Shown here in pieces: positions 33,992 to 47,264 of a stretch of DNA of 64,000 bases. The stretch's first letter is position 1. Each line of letters starts with the position of its first letter. Origin of the DNA: Mantis religiosa (taxonomy: Eukaryota; Arthropoda; Insecta; Mantodea; Mantidae); the NCBI GenBank assembly GCA_030765055.1, contig CM060951.1, positions 52,449,137 to 52,513,136 on the forward strand, in the 5' to 3' direction. Under the pieces are notes generated by a model. It was not told where the DNA came from, ran no database searches, and saw only the letters and a list, made by a program, of their open reading frames with translations. Position numbers and translations under genes: made by a program.

Positions 33992-35106
33992 GCGTTTAAT
34001 TTATTTCGAAAATATCTTGAACATAACATATTCTAATTAAACACCTTAGAGCAATTCTTAAGAAAAATAAAAATTTCGGAACATCATCATTTTTTTAGAT
34101 TAGAAAGGTTTTCTTGAAAATCTTTGCATCATAAATCTTTGCCTGAGCAATGCATTGTCATATTTATTTGCGCTTTTCAACTGTAACTGCTTTAAATTCG
34201 GTTACGGCAATAATACATTTAAATACAATTACGTGGAGAGACAAGTTTTATAAAAACCTGAATGTAGCTAAAGTAGAAGCTCGAAATAAGTGGTTGTAGG
34301 GGGACATCCTTTACCTCGCAACCGTAGCTTTACCGCGGATGTAAGACTAGAAGAAACAAAAAATTAATCGCGCGCAGTTAGAAGTGGAAAATATGCATGC
34401 AGTAATAAATTACAGTATAGTATAGTATTAAACTCTCGTATATAGGCTAAATATTATGTTTTTTTTTTAAAAATACTCACCGGTTATGATGGGAGACGTA
34501 TTCCATCTTGATTTATAGTCCTCTGTATATATTTTACTTCTACCTAATTTTTGCTGTATTTTAAATCACAGAATTATACTCTTTAAACAAGTCATCACTT
34601 CACTAACACCCGAAATGTTTTCTTCCGCCTTCTCGTCATTTTCACCGCTATCATCTTCGTCTCATTCTCTTTTTCACTGTCATTCTTGTTGTGGACAGCA
34701 TTAAGCAAATTGTTGCGTCAGCTTCACATGTTACTCCGATGAAATACTCGTTAAAAAAGTGGTTCAGTCCATGAAGGAAAATATGCATACAATTTATTTC
34801 CGAATTAGTTGTGCAAATCTGTTGGTATTAATGCAAGAATAATACTTCCAGATATTGTAAATAGATTTATTTAAGTTTTTTAATACCAGATAGTCTGTCT
34901 TCTTCAACGGGTACATGCTTTTGTGTAAGAATATTCTGTTTATTTTATAGTTTTTCCATTTAAAACACGGTTCTCTATATATTCTGTTTAAGGATGAATG
35001 TTATTACTTTCTCCTAAAATAATAAGTAATTTAACTATTGTAGAATCACCTTTTTCCTGGACATAAATTCTTCTAACGACACGTTTGTCAAAATCAGCTA
35101 GATCTA
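33992..35106. other. Unannotated AT-rich DNA
   Basis: No coding or repeat signal recognised. Confidence 0.5.
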
Positions 35107-35304
35107 TCACAAGTTTCGGAAAGCATTGATTTCACCTGGAATTCCACAGATGTGCTCTGATTTATATTTTTTGCGTTCTTTGACTGTCCTTTCTGATACT
35201 CCTGTGTCATATGATGTACACTTTAGCTTTTCGTATTTTTGAGGGGGGGGGGAAGCTTCTGAAGTGAGCAGTACTTTGCTTTTAGCTTGTTTCTTAATGC
35301 TCAA
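35107..35304 (-). pseudogene. Possible N-terminal fragment of a DDE_3-like transposase
   Basis: A 65-codon frame contains SYDTGVSERTVKERKKYKSE followed by a G-x-P-G segment. This resembles the HTH-linker region of the insect IS630-like family seen elsewhere in the window. A run of nine G bases near 35243 interrupts the DNA. The match is short and made by eye. Confidence 0.3.
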
Positions 35305-35504
35305 ACATTTGAAACAATATATCGACTCTGACGGTCTAATGTTTTGGATCCTAATTTACAAAGTACACTGGCGGCATCATTAAATTATGCAATGATCAAT
35401 GCGTGAAAAAAGCAACTGTGAATTTGCAAGGAGAGTGCCTTAGATGGAGACATTACTTCACCCATTCCCTCCCCACCTGCAGAGCGTGATTTCATATAAC
35501 ACTA

Positions 35505-35945
35505 TATATATAGTGGAACTGACAGTGTTTCAGGAGACAAAGAGCTGGCAGATAAAGATAACATGCAGACAAAGGTCTGCCGAAACAAACAAACTGAGAT
35601 AAATGGAAATTTCTGGTGACATCTTGAATGATAGAGATTTTTCGGTTTCTTTATTGTTCCGGAAATATCTAGAATTTATCAATGAGATTTGAGAAGGCGA
35701 CGACTCGCCAAGAGTCAGTCGCGAACAGTCGTAAGCAGATAACAGTTGTAGAGTGTAGTTGTAATGAGAGCTAATATAATGAGGTGTAATTAGAACACTG
35801 TTTGTTGTGATCATCGACCCTGGTAGACTGTGTGTATACGACCTAATTCTGTTACGTAAGGATTGAACAGAGTGTATCTCTACGCAAATAAAGAACAACT
35901 AGAATTTCGGCAAATTGGACTTTTAATTCTACGAACCCACATAGT
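35505..35945 (+). mobile_element. Solo or fragmentary LTR, forward orientation
   Basis: Contains the family blocks GATCATCGACCCTGGTAGAC, AATAAAGAACAACTAGAATTT and the terminal module TTGGACTTTTAATTCTACG then AACCCACATAG. Matches to 12354 and 49599 extend over most of the length. The first TGTC and last TCACA are not intact, so the exact ends and target duplication are uncertain. Confidence 0.75.
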
Positions 35946-37868
35946 TTATTTTCCTGGAATCAACGAAAATTATATTGAAAATTATACTGCAGAAACTGTG
36001 GTTGCGGAATACTTTTACCGCAACTTTCCATATAAAGAGTGCAAAATAATTAACTACAATATGTTTTAATGGGGACATAGTTTTACCCGCGTGAAACCCA
36101 AATCCGCGGTACTTCGGACAGCGCTATTTCGGGCTTTACTGTATTTAATTACTTTTAAAATTCTCTTTATCATTCATTGGACAGTTACCCATACTTTTGC
36201 CTAAAATAGGAAGTTCAAAGATTAAGCAATTCATTATTTTCCAAATATTTATTTTCAGAAAATATCTTAAACTTTGCTGGCAATTTTCTAATGAATATAG
36301 TTCATCAATTCCTTCTCCCTTGCATACTATATATACAGCATCCTTCAAAGTGGCCTTAATCTGTGAAGAGATTCAGTTTAAAAATAGCTATGTCAGTTCC
36401 TTTCCTTGTCCCAACATATACAACACAATGTACACAGAACGTTAATTATCGCCTCTCTCGGAAAAGGATCTTTAATCTAATTGTTCTTAGTACACTTACG
36501 TCATGATACGTGACGGGATGTGTGTAACCACATAGGAAATGCCTTCTTTGTATTGTCGAGGAGTGGCACACCATCACTGAAACATTTTAATTCTCTTTGG
36601 CATCCCGATGTGCATATAAGACGCTGAAGGTGATAGGAAATGACGAATAGGAATGACACTTTTTCTCAGGAACTTTCCTGCAACGTGACATTAAAAATGT
36701 GATTGTTTCCAAGCTGAACTTTATCTTTGACATATTAGTGGAACTATAAAGCTTGTGTAAAATATATTTTAAATATGCAGCCATATTTTACAAATGTATG
36801 CATAATTATGCAATGGAATTCTGAATATTTACAGTATATATCTAGAAAAACTATCATGTGTGAAGATTATATTCATTATTGCTGTGAAAAGGCATTTAGT
36901 AGACTTTAAAAGCACAAATTTGATCTTCCAGAATATTACATTTAAGAATAGCGGGAAATTCGCGTTATTAAACCTTTAATTGGCAGACATTTTTAATGGT
37001 TCCATCCGCTTCCCCTCAACTTTGTCTTTCTTCTTCTCTGTTCATTGCACTTATTTACTCCTTCTTCATCTGTGTGCACTGCAGCCAATATGCAATTCTT
37101 TTATAACTAATGATAGAGATGTACTTTTTATATTTAAAAAAATTACGGCAGAAATCTGGAGCCCAATTTTACATAGCCTATACTAGTTCCTACACCCGTT
37201 TTACTATCGATGGTGACCGCATTGAAAATATATTGCCATTTATGAAAAATATTATTCCTACAGGAACTTGAGCAGATAATTATTCAGCAAGGAGTAATCT
37301 TGACCTACTTGAGGTTATGGATTATACAACAAAAGAGTACAAATCTAGGATTATGACTATAGATTTATTTTGGATACCCTCATGAAGACGGGATGCCGTG
37401 AAAGAACCGTAGGAAGATGTAGGTTGTAGGTAGGCCTTTAAGACACTTCCTGACTGAAAGACACGTCCCACTACTTGAACGGCCTAGGAAGTTTTGTTGA
37501 ACGTCTCGTTGACCAAGTAGTCCTTAACTGTCTACGTGGAATACTATTTCTTTTGAGCAAACACCTGCCCCATCTGTTTGGTACCACCATACGCCACAAA
37601 ACTTAGAAGCACATCTGAAAGATAGAAGCAACGGTTTGGAAGAGAAATTGGGGCAAGAAAATTGTGGTAGCTGAGGAACCTCTCCCACATTCCCCTATCG
37701 ACAATTAAAACCACCAAAAAATAAGAGAGAATAGACAGTGAACAGAAATTGGATTCGGGCCATCCTGAGTGCAAACCTCTTACGATACCATTTTCAAATT
37801 TGCGTATACATTTTCTATCTAATACTTTTTCCTATAATAGGGGATACTTTGACTTTTCTATTTTTTGC
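35946..37868. other. Unannotated AT-rich DNA
   Basis: Several 60-80 codon chance frames and no recognisable domain, tRNA or repeat. Confidence 0.5.
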
Positions 37869-38773
37869 CTCATTTGCTTTAAGACCTGAAGCTTCCCTGG
37901 CGACGAATATGCTCACTTTCTTCTCGGGCAACAAGTCAGGTGAAAAGACGAATAGATATCGACGTTTCGGGAGCGTGCTTCTCTCCCATCATCAGGATAT
38001 TTATTAAATGTTATAACCACAAATGAAACACTGGATATATTACCAATATAAACGAAGGCAAAGCACTGTCAAAATTTGCATTACTGAACAAAATACTTCA
38101 GTAAATTAAATGTCAGGTCAGGAGATGGTGTGAGTTTGGAAAATTATGTCAAAGAAACGTAACAACTTAACTTGATTATCAAGCTGTACTGATCTTTGCT
38201 TTTAAATCGACGGATATCCATTTTTAAGATCGGTTTCCAAGAGGAGCTGAACTGAAATCCAGCATCAGGATTAAGCGTGATAATAAAATAGCCAAAGCCT
38301 CCTTAATTCTGCGCTCGCAGTAACAGTTGCATATTGCCAAGATGGTCGTCTCCCGAAATTGACTCTATGGTCGTTATCAAAACAATCAGGCTTAATCGTG
38401 ACGCTGGTTTTCAGTTCAGCTCCTCTTGGAAAGTGGTCTTATAAGTGGAAATCCGTCGAATTAAGAAGCAAAGATCAATACAGCTTAATAATAAAGTTAA
38501 GCAGTTACGTTTCTTTGACACAATTTTCTATACTCACGCCACGTCCTGACCTGACATTTAACTGACTGAAAACAGTCTTTTGTTCAATAATGCGAATTTT
38601 GATAAGTGTTTTGTTTTTGTTTATATTGGTGTTATATCCAGTGCTTCATTTGTGGTTATAACATTTTATAAATATCCTGACAATGGAAGCGATGTACACT
38701 CCCGAAACATTGATATCTCATCGTCTTTTCACCTGACTTGTTGCCCGAGAAGAAAGTGAGCTCATTTGCTTTA
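37869..38773. mobile_element. Head-to-head pair of Penelope-like 3' ends with one 13-bp duplication
   Basis: CTCATTTGCTTTA is found at 37869-37881 and 38761-38773 and brackets the whole pair. Inside, 37882-38387 is a Penelope-like 3' region in reverse orientation and 38388-38760 is the same region forward. Both match the fuller copy at 54820-55497 (blocks ATTTGTGGTTATAACATTTT and CCCGAGAAGAAAGTGAG). The 5' ends meet at about 38388, with the left half extending further into the GIY-YIG coding part. One duplication for two halves suggests a single insertion event. Confidence 0.85.
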
Positions 38774-39310
38774 TTTGGAAAGTAAATTAGATGCTACGTA
38801 GTATTGATGTTGGAGTTACAGAAAGGAAGTGTTAGCACTATAAACTGATATTAATATTAAAATTCTCTTTTATGATTCAACAGTTATTAAATGAGTTATT
38901 AAATTTGTATTTGAATTTCCAAGAAAAAACCCAAAACATAGTGGAAAATGGCTTGGAAAAATTAAAGATCCGTCAATGTATACACCAATACTTATTAATG
39001 AAGGGAGTTTCGAAAATACCATTAGAGACACCTATGTGGATGCACAAAGGTTATACTCCCAAATATTGCATAAAAGAACGTCACTTAGTTTCTACAGTAA
39101 GTGGAATTCCGAATTAGAGGAAGATTTATTTTAACTTAAAGTTTAAGCGTAGAAACATTTTGTCCAAATGAATAATCTACACAAGATGAGGTAGGTTTAT
39201 TTATTATTAGAATGTTTAAGTACAACACAAATTGTGGAGACCAATCGAATTCAAAACCGTGGGAAAATGTTTCTTGAATGTAAGAAATAAATGAAGTTAA
39301 TCAATGTTTA
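38774..39310. other. Unannotated AT-rich DNA
   Basis: An 81-codon chance frame at 38872-39117; nothing recognised. Confidence 0.45.
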
Positions 39311-40381
39311 AGGGGATGCATCACCGAAAACCCCAAATCAAGCAATTTTCAACCAATGTTGCTGAAATTTTTACCACTTAGTTCCGAGGCATAGTGGACA
39401 CAGAATTCAAAATTTGCTTTCTATATCTTCAATCGCTTTTGAGTAATTAATTTGTGAAATTCAAAGTTTGGGCAAAATTCAAAACGCTCCACGTGATGAG
39501 CATTTTTTAAAATTTTAATTTTCCTATTTCTAAAAATATTCTGATGTTAATCAAGAAAGGATCTATCATATGAATTTCTTATATTGCCTTTAGTTCCAGA
39601 GGGGAAACAAATAGGTATGGAGCAAACAACAAAACCCAAAAGATGATTAAACCTTTGACTTTTCATACCAATAATTTTTAAAATATAATGAATATTAAAA
39701 ATTCCTATTACAGAAACCTTTGTTTGCTTTCTGAGAACAAATGTTGAAAATTTTAGGGCGACTGAATCAAAACTGCATCGTGTGTAAAATTTTGAATGCC
39801 AAAAAATGTTGAAAAAACTATAACTGAGTAAATCAAATTTTAAAATGCAAAACATTTTCCTTCCTAGCTACATGCCTTGAAGTAGACTAAAACCCTCCAA
39901 ATAGATAAATTGGGCCCTCCTGCCTCTTCCTTCTCTCTTCTGCAGCAGTGTTCTTCAATTTTAGTCTCCTTCTGGATGTTTTAGAAGTTACCTTCGCAGA
40001 AATTGCTGAATGAAGTAAGCGTAATTGGTCCTTCCCTTGACAAATTTTTAGAGATGCTGGTGAAATCTGTGTCCATTATGTCTGACTGCAGCTTGAGTGA
40101 GGCAGAACAAGCAAAATTTAATTTACTGATGGTTGATGTCACAGAAACGTGAAGTCTCTTCTTTGAAGCAAATATTTCTTTTGGGAATTATGCCATATCA
40201 TGTTATATAAACTTTCATTTGCATTTTGTGTCTTACCCAATGTACATCTCCTTAGGATTTCATCAGATGCCAGCCTTTTGTACACAGGCGTTAGTTTCCT
40301 TAGCACATCAGGCATCAAGTATGTTCCCATTGTTGTGTTATATTTAGGTGTTTCTTCCCATGTATCGTTTGGGCTATTCAT
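39311..40381 (-). pseudogene. MULE-like (Mutator) transposase 3' fragment
   Basis: The minus-strand frame 40139-40381 contains YKRLASDEILRRCTLGKTQN, then NESLYNMIW. This resembles the conserved TQN-NES-W region near the C-terminus of insect Mutator-like transposases. Further similarity continues to about 39888 in other frames and ends in a Lys/Arg-rich tail with EGPIYLFGGF, as in that family. AGGGGATGCATCACCG at 39311 may be near a terminus. The catalytic part is missing and no second terminus was found. Confidence 0.6.
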
Positions 40382-43036
40382 GATCCTATGTACACAGTCA
40401 ACAGAAGGTTAGTTGTTTCAAAGAATGTTTTACCTATAACCTATATAACAGTTATATGCACGTTATGATGTATAAAATACCTTTATAAATGTTAAATGGC
40501 ATACTAAAACTCATCAATTATATATAAACAGTATGTAGTTTAACGAGTAAAACAAGAAGATCCCGACCGTTAGAAATTCACACAAAAGCAAAACTATAAA
40601 TATTATTATTTGATTTCAATGTTTGTAGCCAGTGTTTTGTTTCCATAGTGCCGTATATTGTAAGAAACAACCATCATACCAACACACAAAATTCCACCAG
40701 AAGCTTTGCCCGCTAATTTCAAATGTATTAATTTAGTACATTCAATCGAACTCAAATGACAGAATTCTGTGAATCCAAGGGCCGGCATGCAGGTGTGCAC
40801 TGGCATTTAAATTGTCATGTGAGGGTATTTAAATGCCTGAAACTCATAAATTTAGTTGGATTATGATACTGTAAGGTTCAAAGTGTTTTATTAGCTCAAA
40901 AACAAAAGCAAAACAAAAATATTTTTCCCATATTTTTAGCCAATCTCTGTGCTGCATTAGTAGGAGGTTGAAACATTCGTTGATTTTGTAATTCTAGTGA
41001 ATTTGTGTACTTTTTGTAGCATGGCTGAGACCAATGCTAAACCAACGCATATGAAACCTTAGGCTACAACTTATACCTTTCAATTAAATACTGTTGATGT
41101 TAAATGTCTTTATTGACCTTAAGGCTAAAACTAACATTAAATAATCTATCTATCAATCAATTAAGTTAATGAGTATTCTGTTTATTGAGAAATAATATAG
41201 AGCGCCTCCAGGTATAATTTGTTAATAAATAAATTAAGAATATATTCCGAAGGTTGAAACTAGGAACTGTTTGTTCCCATAAAACAATGGATTAAGGAAA
41301 TCATTATACAATGCAGTAGTTATAGTTGTTTATGCAATTTTATATATAGCAGCTTTTTTCGTTCTCTTTCCCATTTCAGTCCTATATTTTCTGTAATCGC
41401 GCGAATTGAAGCACGATAACCAGAAAAATTGACTAATTAAGTTTGATTTTAGATTGAGGTGAAATGATCCTAAATCGCCATTTAGACAACCAAAAATACA
41501 AAATTTCCTTGACTGAAGTTTCATTTCTCGTTTTAAGTTTGCTTTAACTGTTTATGCAAATGGACGATGCTATGTCTAACCCAAATTGTTTTAGATTTAT
41601 GACATATATTCTGTATTGTTATTCTGTATTGTTGCAAATCAGGATTGCAACGGGGGTGAAGGACTTACAAACCTAATCAACAACTGGGAGTGTAGCTACT
41701 GAAAGGATAAGGGAGCAGATGGTAGAGCTAGACAGGTCAAAGGGTAAGGTTATGATTAGGGTTAAATTAAAGTGATGGGTTCTCCCTAACATTGAAAAAT
41801 ATATTTTAAAGATTGGGGAAGTCAAACCAAACAAAGCTCTCCTTTATCTTGAAGAGATAAAGGGTGCAATCAAGACAGACATTGCATCAATTAATACATG
41901 ATAAATATTACCTTTTATACAGAGTAGCGTAGAGTTCTGAACAAGAGGTGGCTTGTTCACTTTGATGAGTTAAGCTTTATAGAAGAATTAACAAGTTCTA
42001 TGATGAGACTAGAGCAGCAGCATCCAACTCTCCAACTAACTGATGCTTGACTAACTCACCACGATCTGACTAACTGTAATCGTTTAAATAGAACTGACTT
42101 CCAAAATGTCTGTATCATACGACTCAGCGTTTCCTCACAGAGGGTTTACATCTTATGGTGCAATCTTGTGCAACCGAAGAATGACTCTTCTCAATTTTTC
42201 TGTCGATTTAACAGAAATCATATGAGGTGGCAGGTCAATACCACTGCTTACTCTGATCACTGAGACATCCAACCTGTCTCAATTTGTTAATTCCTGCTAA
42301 AGCCTGGAGCTTACCTCAAAATGAAATGTGAACCTCCAATAATTAAAACATTTCCCAAATCTTGTTCAGACCTTATACGCAACAATATTGTTATTCATTT
42401 TTCTAATGTAAAAGGGCATAAACCTCTCTTTATCCATGAAGTGTGATAAATTCCTCTTAAGGTTAGGAGTTGAAAGAAGACTTACAAATTAAATAAGATT
42501 CATGTGAGACTTAAAAAGTGCAGAAGGTATAACAGGAATAAAACCAATTAGAAATAAGAATATAAGATATCATTTGAAACTGTAGAATGCGAATTATATA
42601 ACATTAAGGAGAAGAAATGTATGGTGGGCTCACGTAAATCCGATGAATTGCAGTAAAATACAAAAACAAAAAGTTAAATGCATCGAATTTAAAAATAAAA
42701 ACATATGATGTTAAAGAAAAAGGTGAATCAAACTTTTTGAAGAGTATGGGCGTATATGGTCCAAATACCCTAGTTAAATATAATGAAATCTCCAATTTTA
42801 TAGGAATTCAGTTACTAATAATCTACACAGAGCTCTGCTTTTGTAACTGAATATACTTACAGATAAAATACCTATTCCTAGGTTAACCCGATTATTTAAT
42901 CTTGATTTTCACTGATTCTGAAAATAACCAGCGAATTTGATAGTTTGCTGTAGTTTTAAAACACTGACTAACATTCTCTAATTTATTTTAACCTTTTTCT
43001 TTACATGGGAAACTTACACCTTCAGGAATCATGAGT
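40382..43036. other. Unannotated AT-rich DNA
   Basis: A 2.6-kb stretch with only chance frames up to 66 codons. No SINE head, LTR module or inverted repeat was spotted. Confidence 0.45.
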
Positions 43037-43345
43037 GGATGTCTGGGGCAAACGCCTATCGGGGAGCCTATCTGAATCCGAAAGAAACTATCTAATATGG
43101 GTTTTCAGTCCATCATACGATATAGAGTGAAGAAGTGAATGATCAAAAATGTCGGTGCAATGCATGTAAGGAAAGGTGATTGTGGAATACTTGGTAGAAA
43201 AATGGAGGAGGGAAAACGAGAATCCAGAGAAAACCCCGCTCAGACTTTGCTTCGCCCACCACAAATCACACACATGCAGTCACCTGGGACCGAATCCAAC
43301 TGAAGAGCAAGCGATTTAACCATTCGACCAAGGCACCGCCGTTAG
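43037..43345 (-). mobile_element. Old family A-like SINE, reverse orientation
   Basis: On the minus strand the head GGCGGTGCCTTGGTCGAATGG is followed by a degraded B-box (GATTCGGTCCC). The family A body is recognisable (GATTTGTGGTGGGCGAAGC, GGGTTTTCTCTGG) at greater divergence than the copies at 17199 and 22335. The 3' part is poorly preserved. Confidence 0.7.
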
Positions 43346-44449
43346 CTGATATTCAAGAGGTAAAAAATAATTGGATTGCAGTATCAGGTAAAATAGTATA
43401 AAGGCACATATAATAATTATACATATACACGATATACACATTAAAAAAAACGTCAGGTTTCACTGGATGTTTTTGTCGGTATTTTAATTTTGGCGTGCAG
43501 AAGAGGAAGTAGAAGTGGCTCAGGGTGTATTACATAATAATTCAAATTATGAACTATGTAAAAAAGGTATGGATAGAAATTGAAATACCTCTTATTTTCT
43601 AAATATTCAGTTGGAAAATTTAATTATATTTTGAACTAATTTAATCGCTGATGTTCAAGAGATAGGTGTAAAGTTACTGGAAAAGTCAAATGATTATTAA
43701 AAATGTAATTTATGACTAAGCTGTATGATACTATAGGCTGGATCCGAAATATTCACTATAAGTTTTTTCTTCACCTAGAGTTTTATTTGAAATTAATACT
43801 AATATTTTCTAATTTAACTTATTAGATCAACATATTAATAAAATTGTGAATGACTAAAAATTTTATTTCCTAAAATTGTATTAATTTATTTACTGCGTTA
43901 TGTTTACACAATTTTGTATCACTTTCTATTGGAACCAATTACATGTGTGCGCTTTTGAGGCAATTTCTGGTTTCATTGGAGTGTTATTCAGTAATCAGAA
44001 TTGAATTTAAGGGATAGTTTTAAAGCACAGTGTTGAAGAACTTTTTGTTCTTTTTGTCCAACATATATCTTTATTCCTATAAATCTCTACTTGGATTCAA
44101 CTGGGGAAGAAAGAAACTTTGTCGGGTCCACTACTGGCCTTTGGTAGAAACGGTCTGTAAATTAAAAATATAAAATAAGCGGTACAATATCTAAAGCCGT
44201 TTAATACAAAAGTAAACAAAGACGTGGTATGCAAACTGCACTTTTTGCTGATGCATACGTTGATCACTCATTCGATTCAATTATCTCATTGGCTCCCAAA
44301 AAAGTAGCTCTGATTAGGACTCCTATCATTCATTTGTATTTCATTTAATTCAGTTCTACCGGATAGCCAGTAATTATACTGTTGCGAGTGCATTGTTGAA
44401 GCGAGGTGGCACGAGGGGTGAGTTCAAAGAGATGGGCAGTGTAGTGCTC
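43346..44449. other. Unannotated AT-rich DNA
   Basis: The phrase GCTGAT(A/G)TTCAAGAG occurs twice (about 43338 and 43648), otherwise nothing recognised. Confidence 0.45.
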
Positions 44450-45335
44450 CCAACACAAATTATCAACTACTGACACAGCTTCTTGCGACACCGCACATCC
44501 AAAGTCACAGTCGCGGGGAAAAACTTCAACACTCAGACCAGTGAGAGGCGGAGTCCCCGAAGGCTCTGTACTATCTCCCAAATTATTCAACGTCTTTATG
44601 GCAGATTTCCCAACAGAGCCACGAGCCGAAATGGCACAACACGCTGACGACGTGCTTCTGATCTGTGAAGACAAACACAGCCTCATAGCCTTCAACCCCT
44701 TACAAAGACATCTCCGTCTAACACAACAGTGGTGTAGGCGTTGGCAGATGTCCGATAATCCGGACAAATGCCTCACCATACTTTTCACAAAGCGCCACAC
44801 CCCCGCAGACTGCCCCAACTTCAGCTACCGAGGTCGAAGGATAGATTGGACCAACTCCCTCCAATACCTAGGTGCCAGCTTGGACAGGGGTCTAACTTTT
44901 CGCCAACACATCAGGGACCTATCGGCGAAGGTACAGGGAGCAATTGATTCCCTGTATCCAATGCTGGGGCCAACCTCGATGCCAGTTAGCCTGAAGTCAT
45001 ACCTCTTCCGAGCGTTGGTAATCCCGGTAATGCTATATGCCTCCGAGATCTGGGGCATGGCCTCAGACAGCAGGCTAGCATGGCTTCAACGTGTACAGAA
45101 TAGAGAACTCAGGTCTATATATTCTGTGGGACGTCATTTTCCTACCAGGTTGCTACACGAAGCCTCGAGTCTTCCATACGTGGATGATGAAATTAGGCGC
45201 CGGGCATCAAAATTATACGCCAATTTACCAAATCATGGAACCGCCCTTGTCAGATCTTTGGGAGATTATGACTCTACTATACGCCGTTCTAGACAGCACC
45301 GGTTAACCCGCATGGCTTGCTGGTACCCGAAATAA
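44450..45335 (+). pseudogene. Jockey-like LINE reverse transcriptase, 5'-truncated
   Basis: Open from about 44450 with no ATG before the conserved RT segment RGGVPEGSVLSPKLFNVFMA. The catalytic box reads HADD where this group normally has YADD (Asp residues at 36 and 37 counted from 44541). Downstream are the connection-domain landmarks LQYLGASLD, VMLYASEIWG and LQRVQNRELRSI typical of jockey-type ORF2. It ends at TAA 45335, and a short A-rich 3' region follows. Endonuclease and fingers are missing, as expected for a 5'-truncated LINE insertion. The Tyr-to-His change also argues against activity. Confidence 0.9.
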
Positions 45336-45429
45336 CTCAGGAGCATTGCATCCTGTCCTTCAACCCCTAGGTACAAAACTGTAACCTTATAAAATAATAC
45401 AAATCTAAAAACCTACATCTCACCCTACA

Positions 45430-45928
45430 ACATCCCTGCAGTAAAACCCTTAACGGGCGGGCACGCAGCAAAAACCTTCTGGCTAAATACAGCCAGCCAG
45501 CACCACATGACATGACATGGCGGAGATAAAAGCTCGCCGAAACGGTGGGGGAAAGGAGATGGATTTATGGAGAGTTCGTCTTTCTTCTAGCACCGTCTTG
45601 ATTGTTTGAGAACATTCTAGGAATTTCTGGAATAGTGAGTAGCTATGAAAGGAGATGACTGCGGTAAAACCCTTAACGGGTGGGCACGCAGCAAAAACCT
45701 TCTGGTTATATACGGCCAGCCAGCACCACATGGCACAAGGCACTGTCAGTCAGTCGGTAATTGGACGCGAGCGCGTGAACAGCTGTAAAAGTGAACTCTT
45801 TTGTGGTCGATGATCTTGCAAGTTGTATGTGTATGGGACGTAATTGTGTTTCTACGGAAATAAAAAGCAATTTTTAGTGTCTGTATCTTGGACATATAAT
45901 TTCACGAATTCACAAAGTCAGGATACCA
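45430..45928 (+). mobile_element. LTR with a duplicated promoter-proximal segment
   Basis: The 3' part has AAATAAAAAGCAA and the terminal module (ACATATAATTTCACG, then AATTCACAAAGTCA), placing it with the other LTRs here. A 75-bp segment starting GTAAAACCCTTAACGGG and ending near CAGCACCACATG occurs twice, at about 45439-45512 and 45662-45735. The second copy carries TTATATA and an initiator-like CAGTCAGTCGG. The exact 5' end and target duplication were not resolved. Confidence 0.7.
45439..45735 (+). repeat. 75-bp direct duplication inside the LTR, units 223 bp apart
   Basis: The two units differ at about six positions (for example GGGCGGGC versus GGGTGGGC and CTAAATACA versus TTATATACG). 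They span the presumed TATA region, so the LTR may have a duplicated core promoter. Confidence 0.8.
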
Positions 45929-47114
45929 AAAATACACCAAAGTGTATAATTTAGTTTATAATATTTGTTAAAAAATAATTTGGGCTATCAAGTAGTGATT
46001 AAGTTATTATTTCTCGATCAAAGTAATTACCATGACAACAAGCACTGACTAACTGAAATTATAGAAAAATCATTAGCATTTGTTGTATTAATGAAAATAG
46101 TGTATCGGCTTTCAAATTTGTAGGGCATTTGACATATTACTCCAAATACAGCTTGAAAATATCATATATTAGTTGGATAAAACACATCACTTTAGATTAA
46201 TCTAGCTCACAGGTGCAACTTTAAAGATATCTGTTCCTATCTCTGGATATACACACAGAGAAATAAAATAATAGACGAGAGAAATGAGGAAGAAAAGGAA
46301 TGTGAAAGGAATACAAAACCGATGACAAGACAAAACGGGAATTTCCTGGATTAGCCAATTTTTATTATTTCTAGTAATCTCCGGTGATGGACATCAGCTA
46401 CCGGAATTTGAGGAAACATGAACGGGAAAGATAAATACAGAAGAAGCATTTTGAACTTGGCTTTAGGGATTTCATTCGTTAGCTTTTACATTTTTAATTG
46501 TGCCGTTGTTGATTTTCGCTTGCAGGGAGAACCTTTCCGTTTTCTAGAATTAAATCAACAGTGTTCTATCAACATAGTGCGAATACTAAAGTGATAGGAT
46601 ATTCTAACTACTCTTAGCGGAAACATAATGCCTCAGGCAGCCAAATTCACTGGAAATAAATCCCAGTGGTTACAAACCAGACGTTTTTACTGATATGAGA
46701 CGAGAAGGATTCTGTTTCATTCCGAGAGAGCTTTTGCAGTTTAACTCTGCTTAGGTTGGACAAATACCAATTTAAACAAAATATCTCTGAGCACTTGCAG
46801 TATTATTTCTCTATCCGTTGGTAATATTGTAACAGAGTGGAACGTATAGAAAAAACTAAAATATGTCATATTTTAAAGAAGGCATGACAAAGCGGTGTGA
46901 CTTTTGCTAAATTGAGGGGTAAACTACGTAACGAGGATACCCTAATGCATTTCTTCTTAGTTTAGGTAAAAATATCTAGTCATTAATATGCAAGATATGC
47001 ATCAAATGATATAATTAAATTAAGCACATTATTCATTACGAATCACACATAAATTGTTGGAGCTCAAAATATCTCATACTTACTATAAAGTTAAAGAAAT
47101 ATGTATAATATCGG
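45929..47114. other. Unannotated AT-rich DNA
   Basis: No coding or repeat signal recognised. Confidence 0.5.
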
Positions 47115-47264
47115 AAATTAATTGTTCTTTCACACTAGCTGTGTGTAGGACCACCATGAAAGGGTAGAGCCAAACTGAAAAATTCAATGCCATAGCCGAG
47201 ATTTGAACCACGGAACCTTTCATAGTGCGTCCTACACAAGGCTAGTGTGAAAAAACAATTAATT
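47115..47264. mobile_element. MITE-like element of 150 bp with a SINE-derived core
   Basis: Ends are imperfect inverted repeats of about 36 bp: AATTAATTGTTCTTTCACAC at the left and its complement ending AAAAAACAATTAATT at the right. The inside (about 47148-47215) is the reverse complement of part of the tRNA-like repeat at 47427-47545. Confidence 0.75.

Noticed and set aside
44345..44818. 157-codon minus-strand frame
   Set aside because: It is the antisense of the jockey-like RT fragment.
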